Shown: one piece after another, positions 51,388 to 59,830 of the stretch
Numbering within the stretch: the first letter of the stretch is position 1
Layout: every line of letters starts with the position of its first letter
NCBI RefSeq assembly: GCF_001424105.1
Contig: NZ_LMQH01000011.1
Location: 2,234,184-2,298,183 of the forward strand
Source of the DNA: Chryseobacterium sp. Leaf394
GTDB taxonomy: Bacteria > Bacteroidota > Bacteroidia > Flavobacteriales > Weeksellaceae
DNA: 64,000 nt
Direction of reading: 5' to 3'
Translations under genes and position numbers: made by a program
The notes under the pieces: generated by a model
The model's input: the letters and a program-made list of their open reading frames with translations, nothing else
Told to the model about the DNA's origin: nothing
Databases searched by the model: none

Positions 51388-52209
51388 TTAAACCAGCCAA
51401 TTATTTAAACTGAAAACATCAAGATAAGATTTTCTGAAATTTCTCACCCTTTTGTAAACACCGTCGCCGTTGCTTGACCCGTCATTGTTGGTATTTCCTT
51501 CAATGGTTATGAACGTATCTCCAACCACATCAACAATGACCGCAGTATGAATCCAGTCATTCTGTGATTTTCTGACCAATAAGACATCTCCCTTTTTTGC
51601 CAGAGCCGGATTGATTCTTATCTTTTCGTTTCTGATCAGTACACCCTTATGAATTCCATGTGTTCCTACGGTATCGCAACTGTAACTCAGCGGCATCATT
51701 TCAGTAAAATTTCTACCATGCAAAGATGTTGCCTGATCGAGAACTGCCTGTACAAAACCCATGCACCAAAGCCAGTCTGAGCCTTCATTTCCGCCCATGT
51801 AACTTCTTACCCAAGGTCCACAGTTGGTTTTCTGCTTGATGACCAGCTCAAACGGAAAACATTTCAGATGATTATGAGCAACTTCTGAAATCGTATCTCT
51901 TAAATTTCCTTTTTTCGCAACGGATTCAAATGAGTTTTTGAGATTTGAAGTAAGTTTTGCAAACAGAGAAGCTGTCACAATACCATCTGCCGGCACGCCA
52001 AGAAATTTCTGATAATTTTTGACTGCCACTTCCGTCGCCGGACCATAATCTCCGTCTATTCCCGTCATTGTACCGATGCCGCGGTGCTGTCTTTCCTGAA
52101 GGCAAAGCCATGACTGGATTTTTTCGACATCTGATTTTTTGTTGGCTAAACCTTTTTTCACGGCAGCGGCACTGAGGATTAATTCTTTTTGATAGTTGGT
52201 TTTTTTCAT
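51388..52209 (-). CDS. Endolysin: peptidoglycan-binding domain plus CHAP amidase
   Basis: The 273-aa protein has an N-terminal peptidoglycan-binding domain (residues about 25-85, DVEKIQSWLCLQ, GIDGDYGPATEVAVKNYQKFLGVPADGIV). A C-terminal CHAP domain follows, with WCMGFVQAV carrying the catalytic Cys, WIHTAVIVDVVGDTFITIEGN the His and TNNDGSSNGDGVYKR a conserved loop. No signal peptide. It should cut peptide cross-bridges or amide bonds of peptidoglycan. It is 15 bases from the GH46-like gene on the same strand, forming a two-gene lysis-type unit. Confidence 0.85.
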   Translation of the reverse strand: MKKTNYQKELILSAAAVKKGLANKKSDVEKIQSWLCLQERQHRGIGTMTGIDGDYGPATEVAVKNYQKFLGVPADGIVTASLFAKLTSNLKNSFESVAKKGNLRDTISEVAHNHLKCFPFELVIKQKTNCGPWVRSYMGGNEGSDWLWCMGFVQAVLDQATSLHGRNFTEMMPLSYSCDTVGTHGIHKGVLIRNEKIRINPALAKKGDVLLVRKSQNDWIHTAVIVDVVGDTFITIEGNTNNDGSSNGDGVYKRVRNFRKSYLDVFSLNNWLV

Positions 52210-52237
52210 GATGATTTTGTTTTATGATGTTAGTTTT

Positions 52238-52807
52238 TTAGTAATTCCAGTGACAGAATAGGAGTCGTTCCATCCACGGGGTTTTAATGGTAGAAATTGA
52301 CCAAGGAATTTGATTCAGAAGAATGTCGAAACCCTTTTTCTCGATCCAGATTTCTGGATTTTTATTTTTAAATTCAATTTTCCCATTCCTCTTCAGGAAA
52401 GTTTCACGAAACGCATCAATGGATGAATCTTTCATAAAACTCCAGTGTTGAATAACTGCACGTAGAAGATCTTCACACGCTTCCTTTTCATAAGCATTTA
52501 AACGCATATTTGCAGGGATGACCTCATCTGACTGCAATCCGCAGAGTATTTTGTTTAAAACCATTTTATTCTCATCAAAACTCTCATCTCCAAAAACTAA
52601 AAAATGCATCAATAAAACAGCTTTATGAGTGTCTTTTCCAGATTTCCAATCATTTTTTTCTGTGAGATTGAGTTGGTCAAACAAGGGAATGAAAAATGGA
52701 TGAAGTATGGTGAGACCTGTGTTTTCTATATCAATAAATCTGTTATTCTCCATTTGATTTGTAAATATTCGATATTTTTCTGTTGAGATTTTAGATTGTT
52801 TCTCCAA
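52238..52807 (-). CDS. Contractile injection system tape-measure protein, C-terminal fragment
   Basis: The 189 residues match only the C-terminal part of CIS tape-measure proteins: IENTGLTILHPFFIPLFDQLNL, HKAVLLMHFLVFGDESF, LNKILCGLQSDEVIP, LLRAVIQHWSFMKDSSIDAFRETFL and the end QIPWSISTIKTPWMERLLFCHW. Complete proteins of the family are usually several hundred residues longer, with the rod region in front. The reading frame starts cleanly, so either a deletion removed the rest or this is a small paralogue. It lies next to the lysis genes. Confidence 0.7.
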   Translation of the reverse strand: MEKQSKISTEKYRIFTNQMENNRFIDIENTGLTILHPFFIPLFDQLNLTEKNDWKSGKDTHKAVLLMHFLVFGDESFDENKMVLNKILCGLQSDEVIPANMRLNAYEKEACEDLLRAVIQHWSFMKDSSIDAFRETFLKRNGKIEFKNKNPEIWIEKKGFDILLNQIPWSISTIKTPWMERLLFCHWNY

Positions 52808-53083
52808 TTATTAATGGAAATTATATACCTCTCGCTTAATTTAAATCTGACTTTAAAAATTCTGAATGCTCAACTCTTTTGAAAGTCCAATGTCTTTTTG
52901 TAGATTGATTTAAAAATCCCTTCTTACCAAGGATGAATCTTTTTCAATAATATATTACAGGTGACAATTTCTCTGACCCCATATCTTAAATATTAAACGT
53001 AAACTCAGTAAGCTTTTGAAATCATTAATTTTATAACATTCATAAACTCATTAAAGCTTTTTGTCGGATATCAAGTAACGTTT
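52808..53083. other. Noncoding gap inside the tail-gene remnant
   Basis: These 276 AT-rich bases lie between the sheath gene and the tape-measure fragment, where complete systems carry tube, baseplate and spike genes. No reading frame of note, repeat or tRNA is visible. It is probably the scar of a deletion. Confidence 0.5.
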
Positions 53084-55012
53084 TCATGATCTCTGCTGTG
53101 TCTGTTTAAGCTCAAAAATGATAAACTCTGCAGGTCTTGACGGGGCATAGCCAACTCTGATAATCATCCTGCCTTCCAAAATATCCTGCGCAGACATGGT
53201 TTCATTCAGACCTACTGAAACGAAAAACGCATATTCAGGTTTAATGCCTGCAAAAGCTCCTTCATTCCATAATGTCGTCAGATAATTTTCGATCATTACT
53301 TTTAGTTTTATCCATGTCTGGGCAACATTGGGTTCAAAAACAAACTGCATACAGGCTTTTTTCAAAGACTCTTGAAGCGTGATGGCTAGTCTGCGATAGT
53401 TGATGTACCGCCAGTCATTACTGTTTCCCGCAAGTGTTCGTCCACCCCAGACTATAATTCCCCTACCTGTAAATTTCCGGATGGCATTAATGGATTTTCC
53501 GGTCTCATGGATATTCATCTCTCTCTGATCTCTGTCCTTAATATCATCAGTAAGCCCAACGACACTGTTGATACTTATATTCGCCGGAGCTTTCCACACT
53601 CCCCTCGTTGCGTCTGTATTTGCATATATCCCAGCAATGGCACCTGATGGCGGAACAGTGTTCACAGATTGATTCAGCTTATCAATCACTAACGGGTATA
53701 TCGGCAACTGAGAAATCAAATCATTTTCAATTTTTAATTCGTATTCCAATGACTTCTGAAGTTGTGTATTGATTGTATTGACAATCATGGTGTGCAGTTC
53801 TTCGAGTTCGCTTTCTATTTTCCCGTAATCTGCGGTATCGTCTTCTCCGATGGGATTTGATGTAAGCTTTTTAGCATACATATTTACTGCAGAGGCTGAG
53901 AAATCTGTTGCCGGAGTATTCTTCCACTCAGCATCATTGAATGTACTGTCCAAAGTGGCATCCATTACAGGATTATATATAATTCCGCTTAAAGAGTCGA
54001 ATTTCGTTTCAAAATCGAAGAGATTCTGAGCGAGAGGCCTGAGGCTTTTTTTAACATTATCAGAAATAAAATTAGCAAAATCTGAATTTGCTGAGGCATA
54101 TGGGTTTTTAAAAATTCCCAGCAAATTCCAGCATTTTAAAACATAAGCATTCACGTCTCCCTCGTTTGCTGCTGCAGTTGCGGGTTTGACCTTATCAGTA
54201 TTTAAAGCTTCCCATACTGCTTCAAGCGCACTGATATCTCTATGTAATGCTTCAAAATTATTGATAATGATGCTTGACGTCGGATACAACATTTTAAAAT
54301 CTATTCCACTGCCCTGAATATTGGAAAATCTAAAATTTTTCGGCACACCTGAAATAAGATTCGGATAATAAGCTGCCCCATACTTCAGCGAAGAATTACC
54401 TATAGCTTCTCTGAAATCTTCGAGATCTTTTATCTTACCATCTTTTTGGATGACATCCATGATGACAAAACGATCCATCAGGTTTTCACATTGCTGTAAA
54501 GCCTGTTTCTGAATATTACCAAGACTGGTTTTGGGGTTAGAGCTTTCTACATTTACAGCATCAGGAAACAGGATTAAAGTAGGCTCATCAAAATTTTCCA
54601 GCAGCTGGATTCCTTTTTTAGGCGAGTTACCATAAAAATCACTTTCTGCAATCGTATTTACTGTCGCACCGTTTTTGTATTTTCCTACAGAAACGATGTA
54701 GCAGATACTACCTCCATTTTCATAAAAAAGTTTCAAACTATTATACAGCTGAAATTTGCTTTCTTCTGCTTGGGACTGATCAGTAGGCATTCCATTAGCA
54801 TCCAGAACCACACTGATACTTTTAGGGGCTGGGGCACCCCCAAAGGTCTGCTCAAACTCTACAAAAGATTTAATTCTTGTCGGAATTGCCGGACCTTTTT
54901 CTGTATATCCTAAAAAAGCAGGTATCGCAGTAGTGAGTTGAGCTACAGAAGATGGGAATGTGTTAATCTCACTGATGTAGACTCCCGGTGTTTTGATAGG
55001 AATTGGATTCAT
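53084..55012 (-). CDS. Phage tail sheath-like protein (Pvc2/Afp2-type)
   Basis: The 642-aa protein begins MNPIPIKTPGVYISEINTFPSSVAQLTTAIPAFLGYTEKG, the standard sheath N-terminus. It ends with the conserved sheath domain: RKFTGRGIIVWGGRTLAGNSNDWRYINYRRLAITLQESLKKACMQFVFEPN, then LWNEGAFAGIKPEYAFFVSVGLNETM and GRMIIRVGYAPSRPAEFIIFELKQ. Sheath subunits form the contractile outer tube of phage tails, eCIS and tailocins. The gene is intact, 49 bases after the cap gene. Tube, baseplate, spike and ATPase genes are missing from the window around it. Confidence 0.92.
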   Translation of the reverse strand: MNPIPIKTPGVYISEINTFPSSVAQLTTAIPAFLGYTEKGPAIPTRIKSFVEFEQTFGGAPAPKSISVVLDANGMPTDQSQAEESKFQLYNSLKLFYENGGSICYIVSVGKYKNGATVNTIAESDFYGNSPKKGIQLLENFDEPTLILFPDAVNVESSNPKTSLGNIQKQALQQCENLMDRFVIMDVIQKDGKIKDLEDFREAIGNSSLKYGAAYYPNLISGVPKNFRFSNIQGSGIDFKMLYPTSSIIINNFEALHRDISALEAVWEALNTDKVKPATAAANEGDVNAYVLKCWNLLGIFKNPYASANSDFANFISDNVKKSLRPLAQNLFDFETKFDSLSGIIYNPVMDATLDSTFNDAEWKNTPATDFSASAVNMYAKKLTSNPIGEDDTADYGKIESELEELHTMIVNTINTQLQKSLEYELKIENDLISQLPIYPLVIDKLNQSVNTVPPSGAIAGIYANTDATRGVWKAPANISINSVVGLTDDIKDRDQREMNIHETGKSINAIRKFTGRGIIVWGGRTLAGNSNDWRYINYRRLAITLQESLKKACMQFVFEPNVAQTWIKLKVMIENYLTTLWNEGAFAGIKPEYAFFVSVGLNETMSAQDILEGRMIIRVGYAPSRPAEFIIFELKQTQQRS

Positions 55013-55061
55013 GGCAGATTATTGTAAATTGTTTTTTCTGTTTTCTCCAAAATTCTCCCGA

Positions 55062-55694
55062 CTAGATTTCTCCGCCGTGATTATTTTTATCATTTTCCAA
55101 TAGATCAATCCTTACTCTAGTAATCACTTTTTCGTCAGAAACTACAGATTCCTGTACCATATGAAATCTCATTTTATATAGCATGGAAGGCATATATTTG
55201 GAGCCGAGATAAGACCACATCTGATTCAGCTGCTCTATACCTAAACTTACACTTTCCATGGTAACTCTTTGATAGTTCTTTTTTTGAGTTTCACTTTTCT
55301 GAGTAAAACTTTCTTCAGTAATAAGTTCGGTATTGTCATTTTTATAAAAGAATGAATTATTCTGCTGAAAAAAGACTAAAATTTTGTTGAGTTTGTCTAT
55401 TCCGTCGAGATATGTGTTCATGGATTTATTATAAGACGCAAACAATAACGATAAGATGAAATACTGGTTTGGATTATATCCTGAAATCTGATCCTGATTG
55501 TCATTTTTAAGGTAAAACGACTGATTTTTCATCGTGTGGTCTTCTTCTATATTGACAATTGAAAGAATAACAGGCGAAGCGGTTTCAAAAAATTCGTCAA
55601 CATCGTTCAATGCTGAAATATTTACAGTTTCAATCACAGCGCCGATGGGATCTACCAGTTTGCATAGTGATTCTATCAATGTTCGGAGATTCAT
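55062..55694 (-). CDS. DUF4255 (Pvc16-like) tail cap protein
   Basis: The 210-aa protein matches DUF4255 N-terminal proteins of contractile injection systems. It starts MNLRTLIESLCKLVDPIGAVIETVNI, then has ASPVILSIVNIEEDHTMKN, NPNQYFILSLLFASYNKSMNTYLDGIDKLNKILVFFQQN and MESVSLGIEQLNQMWSYLGSKYMPSMLYKMRFHMVQES. The typical role is to cap the distal end of the tube or sheath during assembly. It lies first in the minus-strand unit before the sheath. A TAACTTTA box at 55719-55712 is a possible promoter. Intact. Confidence 0.9.
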   Translation of the reverse strand: MNLRTLIESLCKLVDPIGAVIETVNISALNDVDEFFETASPVILSIVNIEEDHTMKNQSFYLKNDNQDQISGYNPNQYFILSLLFASYNKSMNTYLDGIDKLNKILVFFQQNNSFFYKNDNTELITEESFTQKSETQKKNYQRVTMESVSLGIEQLNQMWSYLGSKYMPSMLYKMRFHMVQESVVSDEKVITRVRIDLLENDKNNHGGEI

Positions 55695-56096
55695 GGTGTA
55701 GTTTTATGAAGTAAAGTTACTCATTTTCCGATAGATACAATCCGTAATATCACTATTTCTCTACCGTATTTTCCCCAACACTTATTTTGTTCAGCATTAA
55801 TCTCCAGTGAAAACACATTAGCAGAAAGGCTTTTAAAAGAAAATAGTTAATTCAAAAATTTTATATATGTGCCATTAAATACACTACAAAAACTACATAA
55901 TTATTATATTTTAAAATTGCGTTAGGGAAACATTTTAGATAAATTTCAGCTAGATCAAAATAATGAAAAGGTACTAAATTTACTTTTTTAAAAATTAATT
56001 TAAAATTATTTGCCATTTTATTTTCAAATTAGAAATAATCTTCTATCTTTGCACCCACAAAAAACAAGGTAATTCCTGTTTCAGATGACCTTTAAT
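55695..56096. other. AT-rich gap between the tail genes and the second tRNA pair
   Basis: These 402 bases hold no gene. The minus-strand promoter of the cap gene should lie near 55712-55719. A plus-strand TATCTTTG followed by C at 56044-56051 is the likely promoter of the second tRNA pair. Confidence 0.6.
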
Positions 56097-56171
56097 CGGG
56101 GCGTAGCGTAGTCCGGTCATCGCGCCTGGTTTGGGACCAGGAGGTCGCAGGTTCGAATCCTGCCGCCCCGA
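56097..56171 (+). tRNA. tRNA-Pro (anticodon TGG), copy 2
   Basis: Every base is identical to the copy at 50349-50423, with the same stems and loop TTTGGGA. Confidence 0.96.
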
Positions 56172-56203
56172 CAGTTTTAGATAATTTTCACAAAATTACA
56201 AAT

Positions 56204-56277
56204 GGGTGCGTAGCTCAGCTGGATAGAGCATCTGCCTTCTAAGCAGACGGTCAAAGGTTCGAATCCTTTCGCGCTCA
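56204..56277 (+). tRNA. tRNA-Arg (anticodon TCT), copy 2
   Basis: Every base is identical to the copy at 50456-50529, with the same stems and loop CTTCTAA. Confidence 0.96.
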
Positions 56278-56281
56278 CTGT

Positions 56282-56314
56282 AGAGAGATCAGAAATGATT
56301 TCTCTTTTTTTTTG
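56282..56314 (+). terminator. Terminator of the second tRNA pair
   Basis: AGAGAGATCA (56282-56291) pairs with TGATTTCTCT (56296-56305), with one G-T pair and a GAAA loop, followed by a T run. It differs from the terminator of the first copy. Confidence 0.85.
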
Positions 56315-56321
56315 GGAAAAA

Positions 56322-56397
56322 TCGGCGAAAGCACGGCTGGATCAAGTATCCCCATTTCAATGAGGCAGTCAAATGGCCGAATCCTTTCGCTGTAAGG
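56322..56397 (+). pseudogene. Degenerate tRNA-Arg-like sequence
   Basis: Bases 56334-56393 align without gaps to 60 bases of tRNA-Arg, with about 42 identical positions. Conserved parts include GCTGGAT of the D arm, GTCAAA and CGAATCCTTTCGC of the T arm. The anticodon stem no longer pairs well and no CTTCTAA loop remains. It is best read as a dead tRNA-Arg copy or an old attachment-site remnant. Confidence 0.6.
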
Positions 56398-56402
56398 AAA
56401 AT

Positions 56403-57065
56403 TTATCTAAAGACGTAAGAAAACATTATACCTCCCCTGGTGGGAATTATTTCCCCGCTTTTATTCCAGTTTTCAGCAGTTTCATATCTCGTTCCCGTGT
56501 CTGCAAAATATCCGTGGTAAAAACCCTGTATTGATCCTATTCCCACAAAAGCTTCCAGATTTAATCTTTCGGAAATTTTAAATTTGTATCCGGCATCAAT
56601 TCCAAAAACCAACGCAAAGCCCCGCTGATATAGGCTCGTAATTCTGGGAGTACCATCTGCGTTAAACATATAATCTCCATTTTCATTTACTATTTGTTTT
56701 TTGTTCCAGTAGTTCCATTTCTGCAGATCAAAAACTCCTCCTGAAAAGTATCCGCCTACGAACCATTTTGTGTGTCCTCCACCAAAATAGTATCTTGCTT
56801 CGGCTGTTCCCAAATAAATTTGAAGGTGACGCCCTGTAATGGATTTCCACGGCGAAACAAACACTTCACCCTGTAGTGCAAAATGATCTGATACCGGCTT
56901 TTCTACAGCAACATTCAGTATTGTTAAGGGAGCGAAGAGTGCATTTACTTTCACTTCTGTCTGTGCATTTCCCAGGGTATAAACTAGAAGTAAAAATGCG
57001 AGTGACAAGGTTTTTCTTTGAAATAAATAATACTTTTTGTACGTAAAGGCAAAAACAAACTTCAT
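56403..57065 (-). CDS. DUF3575 outer-membrane protein
   Basis: I chose ATG 57065. A signal-like segment (KTLSLAFLLLVYTLGNAQ) precedes a barrel with the DUF3575 pattern EVKVNALFAPLTILNVAVEKPVSDHFALQGEV, then GTAEARYYFGGGHTKWFVGGYFSGGVFD and the last strand GGIMFSYVFR. Function unknown; family members sit in the outer membrane. It lies next to the polysaccharide operon but has an independent start. The long N-terminal region before the signal core (about 30 residues) makes the exact start uncertain. Confidence 0.78.
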   Translation of the reverse strand: MKFVFAFTYKKYYLFQRKTLSLAFLLLVYTLGNAQTEVKVNALFAPLTILNVAVEKPVSDHFALQGEVFVSPWKSITGRHLQIYLGTAEARYYFGGGHTKWFVGGYFSGGVFDLQKWNYWNKKQIVNENGDYMFNADGTPRITSLYQRGFALVFGIDAGYKFKISERLNLEAFVGIGSIQGFYHGYFADTGTRYETAENWNKSGEIIPTRGGIMFSYVFR

Positions 57066-57162
57066 TATAAAAACATTAAGTTCTGTCTGTAACAAAAGAT
57101 GAACCATCTATAGACCAAAATAGCAGGACTACCCACGATTTTTATATTACTGACAATTAATT

Positions 57163-58296
57163 TTATCCGAATACCCGCAAAACAACTTCTGCGATTCTTC
57201 TTCTGTCACCATCCGAAAGATTTGAACCCGACGGCAAGCATAAACCATTGTTAAATAACTGCTCAGCTACATTACCACCGTAATACGGTTTATCAGCAAA
57301 TACAGGCTGCAAATGCATTGGCTTCCACAGAGGTCTTGACTCTATATTATCTTCTGCAAATGCCATTCGAAGGTCTTCACACGTTTTACCAGAAATTTTC
57401 CCATCAACTACTATCGCAGACAGCCAGTGATTTGAATAAAAGAAATCTGACGGTTCCGAAAAAACAGTTATACCTTCAATATTTTTGAATATATCAACGT
57501 AGAAATCGTGCATCTTTCTCCTCGCCTGTACCCGATCTTTCAGAACCTCCATCTGACCACGTCCGATTCCTGCAACAATATTACTCATTCTGTAGTTGTA
57601 GCCTATCTGTGAATGCTGGTAATGCGGTGCGTGGTCACGAGCCTGAGTTGAAAGAAAAACTGCTTTTTCTTTATCTTCCGGAGAATGACAGACCAAAGCC
57701 CCCCCACCGGAAGTAGTGATGATTTTATTACCGTTAAAAGATAAAATTCCGAATCGGCCAAAAGTGCCGCATTTCTGGCCTTTGTAATTTGAGCCTAAGG
57801 CTTCAGCTGCGTCCTCAATTACAGCAATGTCGTATTTATTGGCAACTTCTATGATTTCATCCATTTTCGCAGGCATTCCGTACAAATGTACAACGATGAT
57901 AGCTTTTGGTTTTTTACCTTTTGCAATTCTGTCCTGAATTGCTTCTTCTAAAGCAATTGGGCACATGTTCCATGTCTCATTTTCGGAGTCGATGAAAACT
58001 GGTGTGGCGCTGCAGTATACAATAGGATTAGCAGAAGCTACAAATGAAAATGTAGAAGTAAGAACTTCATCTCCCTGTGAGACACCAAGCATTACCAAGG
58101 CCAGGTGTAAAGAAGAGGTTGCTGAATTTAATAAACAGATTTTAACCTCAGCGTTTAAAAAAGATTCCAGCTGCTGCTCAAAAACATCAATGTTTGCACC
58201 GATTGAGGTTACCCAGTTATTTTGAAAAGCTGTTTCTACAAAACTCAATTCATTACCTGAAAGATGAGGTAATGAAAGCCATATTTTATCATTCAT
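57163..58296 (-). CDS. DegT/DnrJ/EryC1/StrS aminotransferase (PglE-like)
   Basis: The 377-aa PLP enzyme has the EDAAEALGS motif at 161-169 and the PLP lysine K191 in SFNGNKIITTSGGGAL, as in UDP-4-amino-sugar transaminases. It converts a 4-keto sugar nucleotide to a 4-amino sugar with glutamate. It lies 70 bases after the sugar transferase on the same strand. That pair usually comes with a PglD-type acetyltransferase, but no such gene is between or beside them here. The likely product is a UDP-4-amino sugar for the surface glycan. Confidence 0.9.
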   Translation of the reverse strand: MNDKIWLSLPHLSGNELSFVETAFQNNWVTSIGANIDVFEQQLESFLNAEVKICLLNSATSSLHLALVMLGVSQGDEVLTSTFSFVASANPIVYCSATPVFIDSENETWNMCPIALEEAIQDRIAKGKKPKAIIVVHLYGMPAKMDEIIEVANKYDIAVIEDAAEALGSNYKGQKCGTFGRFGILSFNGNKIITTSGGGALVCHSPEDKEKAVFLSTQARDHAPHYQHSQIGYNYRMSNIVAGIGRGQMEVLKDRVQARRKMHDFYVDIFKNIEGITVFSEPSDFFYSNHWLSAIVVDGKISGKTCEDLRMAFAEDNIESRPLWKPMHLQPVFADKPYYGGNVAEQLFNNGLCLPSGSNLSDGDRRRIAEVVLRVFG

Positions 58297-58365
58297 ACAT
58301 TAAAATCATCAAAAGGTAATTATAGTTTTTCTGCTTTAAATTGAAAATAGCGAAACTTTTTGACA

Positions 58366-58914
58366 CTATTTGATACGGTCTCCCTGGCCCTTACCTCCTA
58401 CAGTAGCAAAAATATATCTAAAATAGTTTGAAACGTTTAAATTCTGAATCATTTCTGAATCTTTAACTGCCAGTTCTCTCGGTGTAGACATATCTATTTC
58501 ATTAATCTGAGACAAACCGGTAATACCAGGCACAGCGTTGTAAACACCTCTTCTGCCTCTTTCCTCAATCAGTTCAGTCTGATTGTAGAGATTGGGTCTC
58601 GGGCCTACCAAACTCATATCACCCATCAAAACATTAATGAGCTGCGGAAGCTCATCCAGTTTTGATTTACGCAGAAAACTTCCAAACGGCGTTATTGCAA
58701 TATCTTTTGAAAGATGTGTAGCCACAGATTTTGTATTAACGGGCATGGTACGAAATTTTATGAGCTTAAAAGGTTTTTTATACTTCCCTACCCTTTCCTG
58801 AACGAATATAGGCGAGCCTGTATCAAAAAGTCCGATTAGATACAGTATCACCAGAATTGGCCAGAGAAACAAAAGACCAAAAAATGAAAAAAGAAAATCA
58901 AATATGCGTATCAT
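58366..58914 (-). CDS. Initiating sugar-phosphate transferase (PglC-type)
   Basis: The 182-aa protein has a single N-terminal membrane hairpin (FDFLFSFFGLLFLWPILVILYLIGL) and the bacterial sugar transferase motifs KFRTM, DELPQLINVLMGDMSLVGPRP and PGITGLSQI. It is of the small monotopic PglC type that moves a sugar-phosphate from a UDP-sugar to undecaprenyl phosphate, starting glycan assembly. It is 19 bases after the epimerase in the operon. The sugar is probably that made by the DegT aminotransferase next to it. Confidence 0.93.
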   Translation of the reverse strand: MIRIFDFLFSFFGLLFLWPILVILYLIGLFDTGSPIFVQERVGKYKKPFKLIKFRTMPVNTKSVATHLSKDIAITPFGSFLRKSKLDELPQLINVLMGDMSLVGPRPNLYNQTELIEERGRRGVYNAVPGITGLSQINEIDMSTPRELAVKDSEMIQNLNVSNYFRYIFATVGGKGQGDRIK

Positions 58915-58933
58915 GTAATTTCGAATATTAATA

Positions 58934-59830
58934 TTATTTATTTTTAAAACTTTTTATGGTTTTTATAAGTCCCTCTTCTGCGGACAGGGGGAGTTTTTCC
59001 AGTCCCAGGGCTGTTTTTATTTTCTGGTTAGAAACCATGTAAGATTCAGTCAGTTTTTTTAGTCTTTCTGAATTGAGTGGCAGATGCATTTTGTCTCCTA
59101 ATTTTGCAGTTTTTTCTATTAAATTTTTAGAAATGTTCCACAATCTGGCATTCTTTTCTAATACTTTGTTTATAATAATAATCAAATCATTTGTAGAAAT
59201 GCTATTATCATCAGCAAAATTATAAATTCCTGAAGCAATATTTTTATCCGAGATCATTTTTTCCACCAAAAAATTAAGATTATCAATACTTAAGAACGAG
59301 CGTTGATTTTCAAAACTTGCCAGTGGCCACGGAATTCCCTTCTTTACAACTTTATACAGTAAATTGAGGTTTCCTTTGTTTCCCGGACCGTGAATCATAC
59401 AAGGTCGGATGATGAAAAGCCTTTTATTTTCCGGTAATTCTTTTGACAGTAAATATTTTTCTGCTTCCAGTTTTGATTTTCCATACGGCGTTTTTGGGTC
59501 AGAATGATGGTTTTCGTCTAAAACTCCATCAATAGTGTCGGCACTTGCTTTTACAGAACTAAAGTAGAAAAAATCCTGAATATTTGAATTTAAAAATTCA
59601 TCAAAAAGCTGAATGGTTAAATCTCTGTTGATTTTAAAATAGTCTTCCTCAGCAGAAGTATTTGCCGTATCATGAGCCTTTCCTGCGAGATGAATGATGA
59701 CATCGCTGTTTTTATCTAAAACCCAGGAATTTCTTAATGACAATCCTCGAACATCATGATTTTGAAGTTTTAAATATTTCGAAAGGTTTTGTCCGACGAA
59801 GCCGGAGGCGCCTGTGATGGTGATTTTCAT
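58934..59830 (-). CDS. NAD-dependent epimerase/dehydratase
   Basis: The 298-aa SDR-type protein has the Rossmann motif GASGFVGQNL near residue 7. The active-site segment has S in YFSSVKASAD and the YxxxK motif in PYGKSKLEAEKYLL. It probably changes a sugar nucleotide in the pathway of the operon, for example UDP-GlcNAc derivatives. Substrate unknown. It overlaps the GT2 gene by 4 bases (ATGA), so the two are coupled. Confidence 0.9.
   Translation of the reverse strand: MKITITGASGFVGQNLSKYLKLQNHDVRGLSLRNSWVLDKNSDVIIHLAGKAHDTANTSAEEDYFKINRDLTIQLFDEFLNSNIQDFFYFSSVKASADTIDGVLDENHHSDPKTPYGKSKLEAEKYLLSKELPENKRLFIIRPCMIHGPGNKGNLNLLYKVVKKGIPWPLASFENQRSFLSIDNLNFLVEKMISDKNIASGIYNFADDNSISTNDLIIIINKVLEKNARLWNISKNLIEKTAKLGDKMHLPLNSERLKKLTESYMVSNQKIKTALGLEKLPLSAEEGLIKTIKSFKNK

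Larger units (their letters stand above)
56096..56279. repeat. 184-bp direct repeat, right copy (tRNA-Pro + tRNA-Arg)
   Basis: This is the partner of 50348-50531, with one mismatch. Unlike the left copy it has no tRNA-Ser in front and has its own -7 box. Confidence 0.9.

Noticed and set aside
50701..55694. Complete prophage or type VI secretion system
   Set aside because: No capsid, terminase, portal, integrase, tube or baseplate genes are present. Only sheath, cap, a tape-measure piece and lysis genes remain.
56334..56393. Third functional tRNA-Arg
   Set aside because: The anticodon stem and loop are lost and only about 70 percent of positions match, so it cannot fold as a normal tRNA.
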